From Hallerella sp963652365 (GTDB taxonomy: Bacteria; Fibrobacterota; Fibrobacteria; Fibrobacterales; Fibrobacteraceae), in contig CAVJTH010000002.1 in NCBI GenBank assembly GCA_963652365.1, positions 105,303-169,302 on the forward strand: a stretch of DNA of 64,000 bases, read 5' to 3'. Under the pieces are notes generated by a model. That model saw only the letters and a list, made by a program, of their open reading frames with translations, ran no database searches and was not told the DNA's origin. Shown in pieces: positions 33,304 to 42,899 of this stretch (positions are counted from its first letter, which is position 1; each line of letters begins with the position of its first letter). The position numbers and the translations under genes are program-made.

Positions 33304-35133
33304 TTATTCCGTCTGGCCGCTCTTGAAAAGTGCCTGGGCGATCGACTCCCGGGTCAGGATTTCGGGAAGGACTTCCCAACGGGCGCTTTCCGGGTGATAG
33401 ACCGCGTAGGCGGGGACCCCGCTTTTCCCGAGCGTTCGGAGAAGCCGGGTGACTTCCGGGCTTTCGAGCGTATAGTCCGCCTTGACGAGAATGGCCTGTG
33501 CGCGGGACAGGAGTTCCTTGACATCTTCCGTCGAAAGGACGACCGCTTCGTTGGTCTTGCAGGTGAGGCACCAGTCTGCGGTCACATCGACAAGGATCGG
33601 ACGATTTTCCATCGAAAGAGTCCGAAAGGTCTTTTCCGAATATAGATACCAGCCGTTTTCGTCGAGAGTCTTTTCGGCTGCCAGGCGGGCCTTCCTTTCC
33701 AGAACGGAATGAATCGCGGGCTTTCCGACCAGGAACCATGCGGCAAGGAAGACGACCGCGATGAGCAGGAGCGAGACGGGTTCCCGGACAAAAGGCTTGT
33801 CGGGCCGGGCAAATTTCCCGAAGACAATCGCGAAAAAAATCGCGAGCAGTCCAAATCCGCAGACGACGAGAGCTCCCCAGGAACCCGCCATGCGGAAGGA
33901 AATCCAGACGAGCCAGGCGGCGGTCCCGAGCAAAAAGAGCCCCAGAATCTTTTGAACCTTGACCATCCAGGCTCCCGGCTTCGGGAAGATCTTCCGTACA
34001 GACGGAAAAATCGCCACGAGAATGTAGGGAAACGCAAGTCCCAGGGCGGCAAGCGTAAAGAAAAGGAAGAGAATCGCGGGCGGCTGGGTAAAGGCGAATC
34101 CCATCGCGGTCCCGAGAAACGGCGCGGAACACGGCGTGCTCAGCAGGACCATTAGAACTCCGCTCGCAAAGGCCCCGCCGAATCCTTCCCTGCGCGTCGC
34201 CACGTCCATCTTGGTGAGCGTGGAACCCGGCAAGAAGAGTTCGAACGCGCCGAACAGATTCATGGCGAAAGCCGAAAGCAGAATGACCATGAAGACGATG
34301 AATCCCGGGTTCTGGAACTGGAAACCCCAACCGGAAAGTCCGTTCCCCGCCTGAATCAGGACGACAACCGTGGCGAGAACCCAGAAGGAAACCAGGATTC
34401 CGAAGACGAGCGTCCCGGTCAGCTTCCACAGCCGCAGACGGGTCTCTCTGGCATTCCGCGCCAGATTGAATAGTTTCAGGAAGAGCACCGGCAAGACGCA
34501 GGGCATCAGGTTGAGAACGAGCCCTCCCAGAAAGGCGAATCCGAGAAGCAGGATCAGCGGTTCACCGGAGTTTTTTTTTAAAGGCTCCTCCTCGGGAAGC
34601 GTTTCCATCTTGCTCTGTCCGAGCGACTTGATCTGCATGGAAGCGTGGACGGTCTGCGGAGCGAGACAGATCTGGCTGCATGCCTGGTAGGAAAAATCGA
34701 CGTTTGTCGTGCTGGTGTCGTAATCGGCGGCGAGGCTTTTCACCGGAACAAGAATCTGGAACGTTCCCTTGAAAACCAGGTTTTCGAGATCCAGCGCTTC
34801 GCTGTATTCCTTGATTGGTTCGGGCCATATCGGTTCGTCGAATTCGATCCCGCGGGCTTCGATGTCGAGCGTCGAAGGCTTCAGGAACTTGTCGGCGGCG
34901 ACATTCGCGTTGACGTGCCAGCCTTCGGGAATGGAAACCTGGACGCTGACAAGCGTCCCTTGGGCGGTCCTAGCGTCCGGATAGAAAATTTCTATCCGCG
35001 GAGGCTTCATATTGTCGAGCGACACGAATCCGAAGTCTTCCGCACAGGCGAGGCCGCAAAAAAGCAAAAGAAAAAAAACGAATCGATTTTGCAACCGAAC
35101 GGTTGCCAAATTTGGCGCGGGGCGATTTTTCAA
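33304..35133 (-). CDS. dsbD: Thiol:disulfide interchange protein DsbD-like
   Basis: 609 aa. Transfers electrons from cytoplasmic thioredoxin to the periplasm. The signal peptide (about 1-31) is followed by an N-terminal DsbD alpha-like domain with the CSQIC pair (about 150-155). An eight-helix membrane core has paired Cys in MPCVLPVLFLK and STPCSAPFLG, and a C-terminal thioredoxin domain has WCLTC. The segment order and length match full-length DsbD. It lies divergent from the ECF sigma gene with 74 bases between starts. Confidence 0.88.
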   Translation of the reverse strand: MKNRPAPNLATVRLQNRFVFFLLLFCGLACAEDFGFVSLDNMKPPRIEIFYPDARTAQGTLVSVQVSIPEGWHVNANVAADKFLKPSTLDIEARGIEFDEPIWPEPIKEYSEALDLENLVFKGTFQILVPVKSLAADYDTSTTNVDFSYQACSQICLAPQTVHASMQIKSLGQSKMETLPEEEPLKKNSGEPLILLLGFAFLGGLVLNLMPCVLPVLFLKLFNLARNARETRLRLWKLTGTLVFGILVSFWVLATVVVLIQAGNGLSGWGFQFQNPGFIVFMVILLSAFAMNLFGAFELFLPGSTLTKMDVATRREGFGGAFASGVLMVLLSTPCSAPFLGTAMGFAFTQPPAILFLFFTLAALGLAFPYILVAIFPSVRKIFPKPGAWMVKVQKILGLFLLGTAAWLVWISFRMAGSWGALVVCGFGLLAIFFAIVFGKFARPDKPFVREPVSLLLIAVVFLAAWFLVGKPAIHSVLERKARLAAEKTLDENGWYLYSEKTFRTLSMENRPILVDVTADWCLTCKTNEAVVLSTEDVKELLSRAQAILVKADYTLESPEVTRLLRTLGKSGVPAYAVYHPESARWEVLPEILTRESIAQALFKSGQTE

Positions 35134-35207
35134 ACCGGGACTCCTTTTTGATTCCTATTTTTACGGGTGTCGCTTTTTGCCTGCTCCCGAATTTGGTCAG
35201 GAGCTAT

Positions 35208-35729
35208 ATGGCCTCTATCCAAGGGCCTGTTCGCAATCAAGATATATTGAGCTTTTGGAATCGGCATCGGTTTCAAATTTACAAATTGTGCCTGCATAAA
35301 ATGCACGGAGCCTGTTCGATTCAGGATTTGATGCAGAATGTTTACATTCGGCTGCATACGCATTTCGAGGAAGTCCGAACCCTGGAAAATCCGTCCGGCT
35401 GGCTGCTTCGGGTCGCGGAAAACGTCTGCCATGACGAGTTTCGGCGGCTGATCCGGACGCAAAAGGTCTGCGCAAGATTTTCCCGCTACGACGTCCATCG
35501 CGACGAGCGCAATCGGAAAGAGGTGGAGAACGAGCAAGAGGTGAATTCCTGTCTGGACTTTCTGTCTCCGAACCAGGGAACGCTCGTGGAGCTGCATTAC
35601 CTGAAAGGTTTTTCCATCGACGAACTTTCCGAGATCTTTGGCATTCGCCGTTCGACCGTCGCCAAGAAACTGGTTCTCTCCATGGGAAAAATGCGAAAAA
35701 AGGTTCTGGAACAGGTGAAGGTTTCCTGA
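35208..35729 (+). CDS. RNA polymerase sigma factor, ECF/sigma-70 type
   Basis: 173 aa, ATG 35208 with CAGGAGC upstream; the 35103 frame adds an unlikely leader. Sigma-2 covers about residues 15-75 (DLMQNVYIRLHTHF, NPSGWLLRVAENVCHDEFRR), and sigma-4 about 120-170 (LVELHYLKGFSIDELSEIFGIRRSTVAKKLVLSMGKMR). No anti-sigma gene or transmembrane partner is next to it, and the following gene begins 20 bases later, so it may regulate that gene. Its stimulus is unknown. Confidence 0.85.
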   Translation: MASIQGPVRNQDILSFWNRHRFQIYKLCLHKMHGACSIQDLMQNVYIRLHTHFEEVRTLENPSGWLLRVAENVCHDEFRRLIRTQKVCARFSRYDVHRDERNRKEVENEQEVNSCLDFLSPNQGTLVELHYLKGFSIDELSEIFGIRRSTVAKKLVLSMGKMRKKVLEQVKVS

Positions 35730-35748
35730 ATTTTGGTAATATTGAAGA

Positions 35749-37947
35749 GTGAAGTTGTGGCTCCGCTCTCTCTTGTTCCTGTGCGTGTCGTGCGCTTTTG
35801 CCGTGGATACGTGGAAAAACTTTGCCCGGTCCGATTCCTTTTACGTGTCGGTGCTGGTGGACAGAACGCTCGTGCTCGGGACGGATGGCGGAGTCCGCCT
35901 TGTCTCGCAAGATGGAACGACCGATGTTCTCGCGTCGGCAAACGGTCTGGAGGCTTCGGATATCCAGGGCCTTGTGCAGACCGCTTCCGGGGAACTTTTC
36001 GCCATTTCTTCCCAGGGAATCGTGGCGCGGTATCTTGGCGACAGGCGCTTTTCCGTCTTGAACCGTTCCTTTTCCTCGACATCTTCGGAACTGCAGTCCG
36101 GCCTTGCGGAAGTCGCGGATTCCATCATCGTCCTGGGATTTCGCGACAAGCTCGCCTTCTTTGACATTTCGCGCGGAAAGTCGCTTTTGAGTCTTTCGCG
36201 GATAGGAAACGTTTCCCTTAAATCGACGTCCCCTTCGGCGATGCTCGTTTGCGGCGACTCGCTCCTTGTCGCTCTCGGAACGGACGTCTATCTGCGCCGA
36301 ATGCCGTGGAAAACGCTCTCCGAGGATGTCCTCCTCGCGGACCCCGCTTCGTGGACCCTCGCGGAAAGCTTTCACGGCAAGGATTCTTCCGGGACGGTGA
36401 TCACCCGGCTATCGATTTCGGACGGATCGCTGCATGCGGACTTCGACGAGACGCTTTCCGTACTCGTCGCGAACGGAGACACGCTTTCCAGGAAGAAGTT
36501 CCCCGACCTGTGGAAGGGCGATAGTTCGCTTGTTCGGAAGATCCTTCCCGGCGACGGATTCTCCTACCTGGTCGGGAAAAGTTCCGCATGGTATTACGAC
36601 GGAGAACTGAAGGACGTTTCGACATGGAGCGGATTTTCGCTGAAGAACCCCTATACGGTCGCGCCCTTTGTGGGCGGCGATGGTGGCGTGACGGTCTATT
36701 CGGCAGATGGAGACTTTAGCTGGAGCGACGGCGAAGGCTTTGCCTATGGACCTTCGCAGGGCGATCTTCCCTACTATGGCGGCGTGGAACCCTATACGCG
36801 CCTGCTGAAAAACCTGGGAACTCTTTCGGATGGCGTGACGCTTGTGAGCATCTGGGGATTTGGCTGGCGAATCTATTCGGGAAACGGCGGAGAATTCCTG
36901 CAGAGCGTCGGATTGGACAATTCCAACTGCGCGGAGCGCTATCTTTCGAACTACATCGTGCCGACAGGCGTTGCCGTCTCCCCGGACAGTCTCGGCTGGC
37001 TGGTGAGCTTCTGGGGAAATTCGGGCTATGGAATCGCCTACATCGACGAATCGGGAGAGATCAGCTGCGCAAACCACGTCGGAAGCGGAAAGTTCTCCGG
37101 ACCGCTCAAGGCCGTCTGGTCGGACGACAGTTCGGAATGGGTGCTCTATTCCGGCGCGGGAGCGACCGAGGGAACGGACGGCGTCGGAGCCCTGGACATT
37201 TTTCGTCTCCGGCCAATTGCCGAAACGGGTGGGGAACTTGTGATCCAGGACCAGGAAACCGTTCCCACGCCGGACAACTACGTCGTTCTGGATATGGACC
37301 TCGACAAGTCCGGTCGTCTCTGGATTGTCACCAATTCCACGTTCGCCTATTTCGAAAGCGGCATGGATTCCGTCCAGGCTCCGCATAAGACCTCTTCGTA
37401 TGAACAGGCGAATCTTTCGTCGCTTTCGATCGACCCGAACGACAGGCTGTGGATAGGAACGATCGGCAGCGGCGCCTACATGGTGAAAAAAACGGGCAAT
37501 TCTCCCGATACGATGTCTGCGACACGGTTTGTCAGCCGAAACGGCCTGCTGGACGATGTCGTCTATGACGTTCTTGTCGATGGAAAAAAGGGACATGCCT
37601 GGTTTGTGCACAAGAATGGCGTGACGCGTTACGCGCGGACCGACTTGCGGGAAACTTCTTCGTTCATGACCTCGGACGGTCCCGGGATCAAGGTCTATCC
37701 GAATCCGGTGCGCTTTGACCTGGGACAGGTCTTGACGTTTGAAAACGTTTCGGAATCGGCGACCGTTTCCGTTTACAATTCCGGCGCGCATCTCGTCCGG
37801 GCATTTCGGGGCGACGAACTCGATGGCGGCCGTGTTGTCTGGGATGGCCGAGACCGTCGCGGAGTCCTGATCGCTCCGGGCGTCTATCACTACATCATCC
37901 AGAAGGGTTCCCGAAAAAAGCGCGGAAAGCTCCTGGTCATCCATTGA
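35749..37947 (+). CDS. Large secreted propeller-type protein with FlgD/type IX-like C-terminal domain
   Basis: 732 aa starting at GTG. A signal peptide (about 1-18, ending CAFA) is followed by many kelch/two-component-propeller-like blades with [FW]-x-D/G turns (LWIVTNSTFAYFESG, LWIGTIGSGAYM). The end, about 630-732, is a beta domain with IKVYPNPVRFDLGQVLTF and GRDRRGVLIAPGVYHYIIQKG, similar to FlgD Ig-like or type IX sorting tails. No catalytic motif was recognised. It lies just after the ECF sigma gene and before a small lipoprotein. Confidence 0.6.
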   Translation: MKLWLRSLLFLCVSCAFAVDTWKNFARSDSFYVSVLVDRTLVLGTDGGVRLVSQDGTTDVLASANGLEASDIQGLVQTASGELFAISSQGIVARYLGDRRFSVLNRSFSSTSSELQSGLAEVADSIIVLGFRDKLAFFDISRGKSLLSLSRIGNVSLKSTSPSAMLVCGDSLLVALGTDVYLRRMPWKTLSEDVLLADPASWTLAESFHGKDSSGTVITRLSISDGSLHADFDETLSVLVANGDTLSRKKFPDLWKGDSSLVRKILPGDGFSYLVGKSSAWYYDGELKDVSTWSGFSLKNPYTVAPFVGGDGGVTVYSADGDFSWSDGEGFAYGPSQGDLPYYGGVEPYTRLLKNLGTLSDGVTLVSIWGFGWRIYSGNGGEFLQSVGLDNSNCAERYLSNYIVPTGVAVSPDSLGWLVSFWGNSGYGIAYIDESGEISCANHVGSGKFSGPLKAVWSDDSSEWVLYSGAGATEGTDGVGALDIFRLRPIAETGGELVIQDQETVPTPDNYVVLDMDLDKSGRLWIVTNSTFAYFESGMDSVQAPHKTSSYEQANLSSLSIDPNDRLWIGTIGSGAYMVKKTGNSPDTMSATRFVSRNGLLDDVVYDVLVDGKKGHAWFVHKNGVTRYARTDLRETSSFMTSDGPGIKVYPNPVRFDLGQVLTFENVSESATVSVYNSGAHLVRAFRGDELDGGRVVWDGRDRRGVLIAPGVYHYIIQKGSRKKRGKLLVIH

Positions 37948-37959
37948 AAGCGAAACCTT

Positions 37960-38289
37960 ATGCCTTTGTCGAAAAAGCGTCTTCGAAACCTGATCCGTCC
38001 GATGGAATTTTTCGGAATCACCCTGTGCGCGGTGGCCTTGCCTTTCGGATGCGCTTCGCAGCGACAGAAGCCCGTCTGCGCCGAAATCGAATACCGCCTG
38101 AACCATACGGCGATGTCTCCCGATCAGCGGGAATGGACCGCGCGGGAGCTTTCGGAGTGTCGCGCAGAACAGGCGGAATACGAAAAGTCGGACACCTTGA
38201 CGAACCGGATAAGGAAAGGCATTTACGAAATGTACGAGGAATCCCAAAGGGATTCTTCCCGGGCGGACTCCCTGCAGGTCTCTCCATGA
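37960..38289 (+). CDS. Small lipoprotein
   Basis: 109 aa. A signal with lipobox PFGC (Cys at about 31) gives a lipid-anchored protein; the N-terminal part before it is long, and an internal ATG (MEFFGITL) may be the real start. The mature part is charged and helix-prone (EWTARELSECRAEQAEYEKSD), with no known domain. It overlaps cca by 4 bases and follows the propeller-type gene after 12, so it sits in that operon. Confidence 0.55.
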   Translation: MPLSKKRLRNLIRPMEFFGITLCAVALPFGCASQRQKPVCAEIEYRLNHTAMSPDQREWTARELSECRAEQAEYEKSDTLTNRIRKGIYEMYEESQRDSSRADSLQVSP

Positions 38290-39575
38290 ACCTGGAAAAA
38301 GTTCGAAGCGAAATTCCGAATCGCCTGATGCGAATCGCGGAGCGTATCCGTGCCGCGGGCGGAAAATGCTACCTAGTCGGAGGCTTTGTCCGCGATGCGA
38401 TGCTCGGAAAGGATTCCCGGGATTTCGACGTGGAGGTTTACGACATCGGGCAAGACGTTCTGCTCGGGATCCTTTCGGACTTTGGACGGCCGAATCTCGT
38501 CGGCAAGGCGTTCGGCGTCGTGCACTTGGCGTCGAAAGGTCTTGACCTGGACTTCTCCTTTCCGCGAACCGAGAACAAGGTCGGGGAAGGGCATCGTGGC
38601 TTTCTTGTCGAAACGCATCTGCACCTGAGCTTTGCCGAGGCGGCGCTTCGCCGCGACTTCACCGTGAACGCGATGGGCCTGTCGTTGCCGGAACTCGAGC
38701 TCTCGGACCCCTACGACGGCAAGGGCGACCTGGAACGGCACCTGCTTCGGCACGTGTCGTCCGCGTTTGCCGAGGATTCGCTCCGCGTCTTGCGCGGTGT
38801 CCAGTTCGCTTCTCGCTTTTCGCTTTCTCTCGCTCCGGAAACCGCCGCGCTTTGCCGTTCGCTTTCGCTTGCCGATCTTTCGTCGGAGCGGATTTTCGAG
38901 GAATTCCGGAAATGGCTCCTGAAGCCTGGATGTCCGAGCTTTGGCCTTCGCGCCTTTCTCGAAATGGACCTTGCCCGCTTCTTTCCGGAAATCCGCCCGC
39001 TGGACGGTTCGTTCGAAAACCTGGGAATCTTGCTCGACAACGTTTCGCGCAGGCTTTCCACTGTCGAAGATCCCGTTTCCAGGGAGGTCCTCGCCTTTGC
39101 CGCGCTTCTTGCCGGTGCGCCGGACGTTTCGAGCGTGAACGCCTTTCTTTCCCGGATAACGAACGAAGTGAAGCTTTTAAGGCGCATTCCCGAACTTTGC
39201 CGAATGGTTCCCCTGTTTGTCGAAAGGGCGAGATCGGGCTCGTTCGAACCGGAATTCCTGCGCCGCGCATCGGTCGCCCTCGACGGCCTCGAACTGGTTC
39301 GCGTCTATCTGGAATCGACCCCCGAGCTTGCGGAAAGTCTCCGCGTTTCGCGTGCGGAAGCTCTTGCGCGTTCCGCCCAGAGGCTAGGGGTTTTCGAATG
39401 TGCGCCCAGACCGTTTCTGAAGGGCGCGGACTTGCTCTTGCTGGGGCTTCAGCCCGGACGTCGCGTCGGAGAAATCATCCGGGAAGAATTCGAGCTCCAG
39501 CTGCAGGGAAAGCTCCTTTCCCGGGAAGATGCGCTGCTCTTTGCGCAAAAGGCTATTTCCAGCGAAACAGCCTAA
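38286..39575 (+). CDS. cca: tRNA nucleotidyltransferase / poly(A) polymerase family (CCA-adding type)
   Basis: 429 aa, ATG 38286. Adds or repairs the 3' CCA of tRNA. Class II nucleotidyltransferase motifs: LVGGFVRDAMLGKDSRDFDVEVYD with the catalytic DxD (Asp-Phe-Asp), LDLDFSFPR, and the flexible RRDFTVNAM. The RNA-binding FAEDSLRVLRGVQFASRF follows. The C-terminal half lacks a clear HD phosphohydrolase motif. The longer frame to 37944 covers the neighbouring lipoprotein, so the ATG at 38286 is preferred. It converges with the GT2 gene with a 23-base overlap. Confidence 0.85.
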   Translation: MNLEKVRSEIPNRLMRIAERIRAAGGKCYLVGGFVRDAMLGKDSRDFDVEVYDIGQDVLLGILSDFGRPNLVGKAFGVVHLASKGLDLDFSFPRTENKVGEGHRGFLVETHLHLSFAEAALRRDFTVNAMGLSLPELELSDPYDGKGDLERHLLRHVSSAFAEDSLRVLRGVQFASRFSLSLAPETAALCRSLSLADLSSERIFEEFRKWLLKPGCPSFGLRAFLEMDLARFFPEIRPLDGSFENLGILLDNVSRRLSTVEDPVSREVLAFAALLAGAPDVSSVNAFLSRITNEVKLLRRIPELCRMVPLFVERARSGSFEPEFLRRASVALDGLELVRVYLESTPELAESLRVSRAEALARSAQRLGVFECAPRPFLKGADLLLLGLQPGRRVGEIIREEFELQLQGKLLSREDALLFAQKAISSETA

Positions 39576-40662
39576 AGATTCCGAGCGGAACCGCAATCGC
39601 GATGATCGGGACTTGCAGGATTTCCGTCATCGGAATCGCTTTCAGAAGTTCCGTTTCGCCTAGTCGGACCGCTCCGATCGACAGGAAGACCGTATCGACC
39701 AGAACCTTGGAAACAAAAGGAACGATAAACCATATCCACGGAAAACCGCAGAAAACGGCAAGCCATGGTGCAAGAAACAGCCAGACGTAGAACGTGTAGA
39801 TAAGCGTCAGAAAAAGCGTGTAAAGGTGATTGGAGTAGTGAGTCCCGTTGCTCGCCCATCGCGCCCGCTGGTTCAAAAGGCCTTTCAGCGAATCCACCGG
39901 AGCGGTTTCGACAACGGCATCCTTGTCGAGGTTGTAGCAAAATTCGACATCCGGCTCCTGGATCATCTTGTGTACAAGCATGTCGTCGTCGCCGGAAGAA
40001 AGGTGCACCAGGTCGCCGAATCCTCCGACCCGAAAGAAGAGCTCCTTCCTGTAGGCGAGCGCCGCCGCGCTCGCGACCATGGGAACACCCATGCTGAACC
40101 CTGCCGCCTCGATCGACGTGTAGCCGAGGGTTTCGAGCTTCTGGTAGGCGTGAACGATTCCCGGCGAACCGGAGTTCTTCTTGGGACCTTGCACGATCGC
40201 GATGTTTCCCTGGAACCGGCTGGCCATCGACCGGATCCATCCTTTCGGCGGAATGCAGTCGGCATCCATCGTCATGAGAATTTCGTGGCGGGCCTTGCGA
40301 AAGCCCGTTTCGAGCGCGCGCTTCTTGGGGCTTTCGATATAGGGCGCATCCATTGGAACGTTTACGACCGAAAATTTCGGGTGGGTCGCCGCAAAATCTT
40401 CGAGCAGATTCTGGGTATTGTCCGTGGAGCGGTCGTTGATGCAGATGACTTCCCATTCTCCGTCGTAGTCCTGGAGGGCGAGCGCTTCGAGGGTCCGCAA
40501 GGCGTGCTCCTCTTCGTTTCTGAGCGGCACGATGACGGAAACGCTCCACCGTTTTCCGGAATCCTCCGGACGTTTCTTCGCGCGTAAAAGCCCTATCGAA
40601 AAAAACAGGAACAGGGAAACGTATAGCGCTGTGAGGACTCCGAGAATGCAAATGCTCAGCAT
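39553..40662 (-). CDS. Membrane glycosyltransferase family 2
   Basis: 369 aa. An N-terminal membrane helix (about 3-25) precedes the GT2 domain with VSVIVPLRNEEEHALRTLEAL, the metal-binding DAD (TMDADCIPP), a SSGDDDML block and QRARW (about 260), which together mark a processive-type or polysaccharide GT2. C-terminal helices (about 275-360) anchor it in the membrane. It resembles the glycan or lipid-linked transferases that build envelope or capsule polysaccharide. Donor and acceptor are unknown. It is divergent from lpxA with 32 bases between starts. Confidence 0.78.
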   Translation of the reverse strand: MLSICILGVLTALYVSLFLFFSIGLLRAKKRPEDSGKRWSVSVIVPLRNEEEHALRTLEALALQDYDGEWEVICINDRSTDNTQNLLEDFAATHPKFSVVNVPMDAPYIESPKKRALETGFRKARHEILMTMDADCIPPKGWIRSMASRFQGNIAIVQGPKKNSGSPGIVHAYQKLETLGYTSIEAAGFSMGVPMVASAAALAYRKELFFRVGGFGDLVHLSSGDDDMLVHKMIQEPDVEFCYNLDKDAVVETAPVDSLKGLLNQRARWASNGTHYSNHLYTLFLTLIYTFYVWLFLAPWLAVFCGFPWIWFIVPFVSKVLVDTVFLSIGAVRLGETELLKAIPMTEILQVPIIAIAVPLGIFRLFRWK

Positions 40663-40673
40663 AACGGGTCAAA

Positions 40674-40680
40674 TATATTT
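40674..40680 (+). promoter_or_regulatory. Putative -10 region before lpxA
   Basis: TATATTT ends 14 bases before the lpxA ATG, in the short divergent spacer. This is a possible near-leaderless start; no -35 was identified. Confidence 0.3.
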
Positions 40681-40694
40681 ATTATTTCTCCCGT

Positions 40695-41453
40695 ATGATT
40701 CATCCTTCAGCCTATGTGAGCCCCAAAGCGAAAATCGCGGACAGTGCCTGTATCGGCCCGTGGTGCCTGGTCGATGACTTTGCCGAAATCGGAGAGAACG
40801 TCGTCCTGGAATCGCGCGTACATGTCCTTTCGCGCGTGAGGATCGGCGAAGGAACCTTTGTCTTTGACGGGGCAAGCCTCGGAAACGCGCCGCAGGACTT
40901 GAAGTTCGACGGAGAAGAGACGACGCTTGAAATCGGCGCACATGTAAAAATCCGCGAATACGTGACGGTTCACCGCGGCACTTCCTCCTCGGGCAAGACC
41001 GTCATCGGCGACGGCGTGCTTCTCATGGCATACGTCCACGTCGCCCACGACTGCTTCATCGAAAACGGCGCGGTCGTTTCGAACGGGGTGCAGCTCGGCG
41101 GACACGTCCACGTCGGCGAGTTCGCGAACATCGGGGGAACTTCCGGCGTGGCGCAAAACTGCCGTATCGGCGCGTTCAGCTTTGTCGGCGCGTCCCTCAA
41201 GGTCGATAGGGATGTCCCGCCCTACGTCAAGGCGCTGGGGAATCCGCTCCGCTTTGCGGGGGTGAACCTCCATGCGCTTCGAAAGTTTCCGGAACGCTTC
41301 CCGGAAAGTCGCCTTGTCGAAATCGAAAGGCTCTATCGCGAATTTTACCATTCGGGAATCCCGTTAAGCGATAGCGCAAAAAAGATTGCGGCATCCGAAG
41401 ATTCCGCCATCCGAAATTTCTTTTCGAAGGAAGCTCTTCGGATTGTCCGCTAG
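40695..41453 (+). CDS. lpxA: Acyl-[ACP]-UDP-N-acetylglucosamine O-acyltransferase
   Basis: 252 aa. First committed step of lipid A synthesis. A left-handed beta-helix of repeated hexapeptides begins MIHPSAYVSPKAKIADSACIGP, with the catalytic His118 in VHVAHDC. The N-terminal motifs and the C-terminal helical domain (VDRDVPPYVKALGNPLRFAG onward) match LpxA rather than LpxD. It confirms a Gram-negative envelope. It stands apart from other lpx genes and overlaps the convergent GH5 gene by 4 bases. Confidence 0.92.
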   Translation: MIHPSAYVSPKAKIADSACIGPWCLVDDFAEIGENVVLESRVHVLSRVRIGEGTFVFDGASLGNAPQDLKFDGEETTLEIGAHVKIREYVTVHRGTSSSGKTVIGDGVLLMAYVHVAHDCFIENGAVVSNGVQLGGHVHVGEFANIGGTSGVAQNCRIGAFSFVGASLKVDRDVPPYVKALGNPLRFAGVNLHALRKFPERFPESRLVEIERLYREFYHSGIPLSDSAKKIAASEDSAIRNFFSKEALRIVR

Positions 41454-42667
41454 TTTTTGAGCCCCATGGCTTCGAGAATTCCCGGATACCAGGCGCTTTC
41501 GTTCCTGTCGTAGGCTTCGAATCCGCCGACATTCGTAAATCCCCAGTAGTGCCAGCTCATGCCGTATTTTTCGGCGGCGGCGATCGCTTTCTTGGTCCAG
41601 AGCGCGTAGTATTTGTCGCTCGGGCCTTCGCTTCCGCAATTGCTGCGTTCTCCTGCCGCGACGCCGAACTCTCCCATGTTCATCGGTACATGTCCGCCGT
41701 TGACATCCGGATACCGCGCCTGCACCATCGCCACGTACTTCGCCATGTCGGTCGAAGCCGTACTCGTATAGGATTCGTCGCCCTTGCAGGCGTAGCCGTG
41801 GCCTTCGTGCGTAAAGGTGTAGGGCTCGTAGTAATGTCCGGAATAGATGATGTTTCCGTCCTGGGGGAGCTTCAGGACGTCGATGTCCGCAAACTTGGAC
41901 GCGTGGTAGGACTGGAACATGATAGTCTTGCCCGGTGCCGCCGCCCGGATCACGCTATGGGCGCCGAGCATGATGTCGTTCAGCATGTCCGCGCTCTGGA
42001 CCGTCGGTTCGTTCAGAATATCGAACACGAGCATCGAGTCCGGGAAGGCGTCGAAAACGGTCGCGACCTGCTGCCAAATCGCCAGAAAGTGCAGCTTTTC
42101 CGCTTCGTAGGCGGCGAGGCTGTCGGCGTTAGTCGGGTTTCGGTAATAGGCGTTTCCGGCTTCCATGATTTCGTAGTCCCAGTGAAAATCGACGATGACG
42201 ACAAGACCCGCGTTCACGGCGAGCGTCACGTCTTCCAGGACGCCGGCAAGGCGGTCGGGATTGATCTCGTGGGTCACCGGGTTGGAATTGTGCTGCCAGC
42301 GCACTGGCAGCCGGATGGAGTTGAACCCAGCGTCCTTGACAATCTGGAAGTCTCCGTCCAGGATCGGATTTCCCCAGCCCGCGTCCAGGTCGTCGTTGTA
42401 GCCGTAGTTGTAGGGCTCTTCGGGAATGTGGTAGATTCCCGGGTCCTTGTAGCCCGCATAGGAGTTCGATTCCCAGGAATTTCCCAGGTTGATGCCGCGC
42501 CCGAGCCGCGCGTTCATCGCGCGTCCTGCGGAATAGTCAACGGGAACGGGGACAAAGCTCTCGCCCGAGGAGCTGGACGTTTCCGCCGCGGCAAGCTTTC
42601 CCGAATCGTCCGAACAGGCGACGAGCAGTGCCGCCGCTAAAAGAAGAGGGCTGAAGGTTCTTTTCAT
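41450..42667 (-). CDS. GH5 endoglucanase, outer-membrane-type lipoprotein
   Basis: 405 aa. Lipobox LVAC (Cys18) and a Ser/Glu-rich linker to about 45 lead to a GH5 (beta/alpha)8 domain. The acid/base is Glu220 in ILNEPT, the nucleophile is Glu333 in NMGEFG, and GINLGNSWES and FHWDYE are typical. It should cut internal beta-1,4 links of cellulose or mixed-linkage glucan at the cell surface. It has no C-terminal tail and no carbohydrate-binding module. It lies divergent from the surface operon that starts at 42900. Confidence 0.9.
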   Translation of the reverse strand: MKRTFSPLLLAAALLVACSDDSGKLAAAETSSSSGESFVPVPVDYSAGRAMNARLGRGINLGNSWESNSYAGYKDPGIYHIPEEPYNYGYNDDLDAGWGNPILDGDFQIVKDAGFNSIRLPVRWQHNSNPVTHEINPDRLAGVLEDVTLAVNAGLVVIVDFHWDYEIMEAGNAYYRNPTNADSLAAYEAEKLHFLAIWQQVATVFDAFPDSMLVFDILNEPTVQSADMLNDIMLGAHSVIRAAAPGKTIMFQSYHASKFADIDVLKLPQDGNIIYSGHYYEPYTFTHEGHGYACKGDESYTSTASTDMAKYVAMVQARYPDVNGGHVPMNMGEFGVAAGERSNCGSEGPSDKYYALWTKKAIAAAEKYGMSWHYWGFTNVGGFEAYDRNESAWYPGILEAMGLKN

Positions 42668-42859
42668 GGATATCCTTTCGATGTGGCGATACGGTTCAAA
42701 ACTAAATTATTGTTCAACGGATGATTTTTCCCGCTTTTCAAAAAGATGTTTACAGGGGAAACCGCCTAAATTCTTGATTTTTACAGATTTTTGCAAGAAT
42801 CTTTTCCTTTGCAAGCGTTTTTTTTCAAAAAGCGAAATGGATAAACCTCAAAAACAAGT

Positions 42860-42865
42860 TATATT
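42860..42865 (+). promoter_or_regulatory. Putative -10 of the surface operon
   Basis: TATATT 35 bases before the ATG at 42900, in the 232-base spacer divergent from the GH5 gene. It is of the same TATATT type seen elsewhere in the window. Confidence 0.35.
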
Positions 42866-42899
42866 ATGGCTCATCGGATTTTGGAGAACTTGAAAACCT

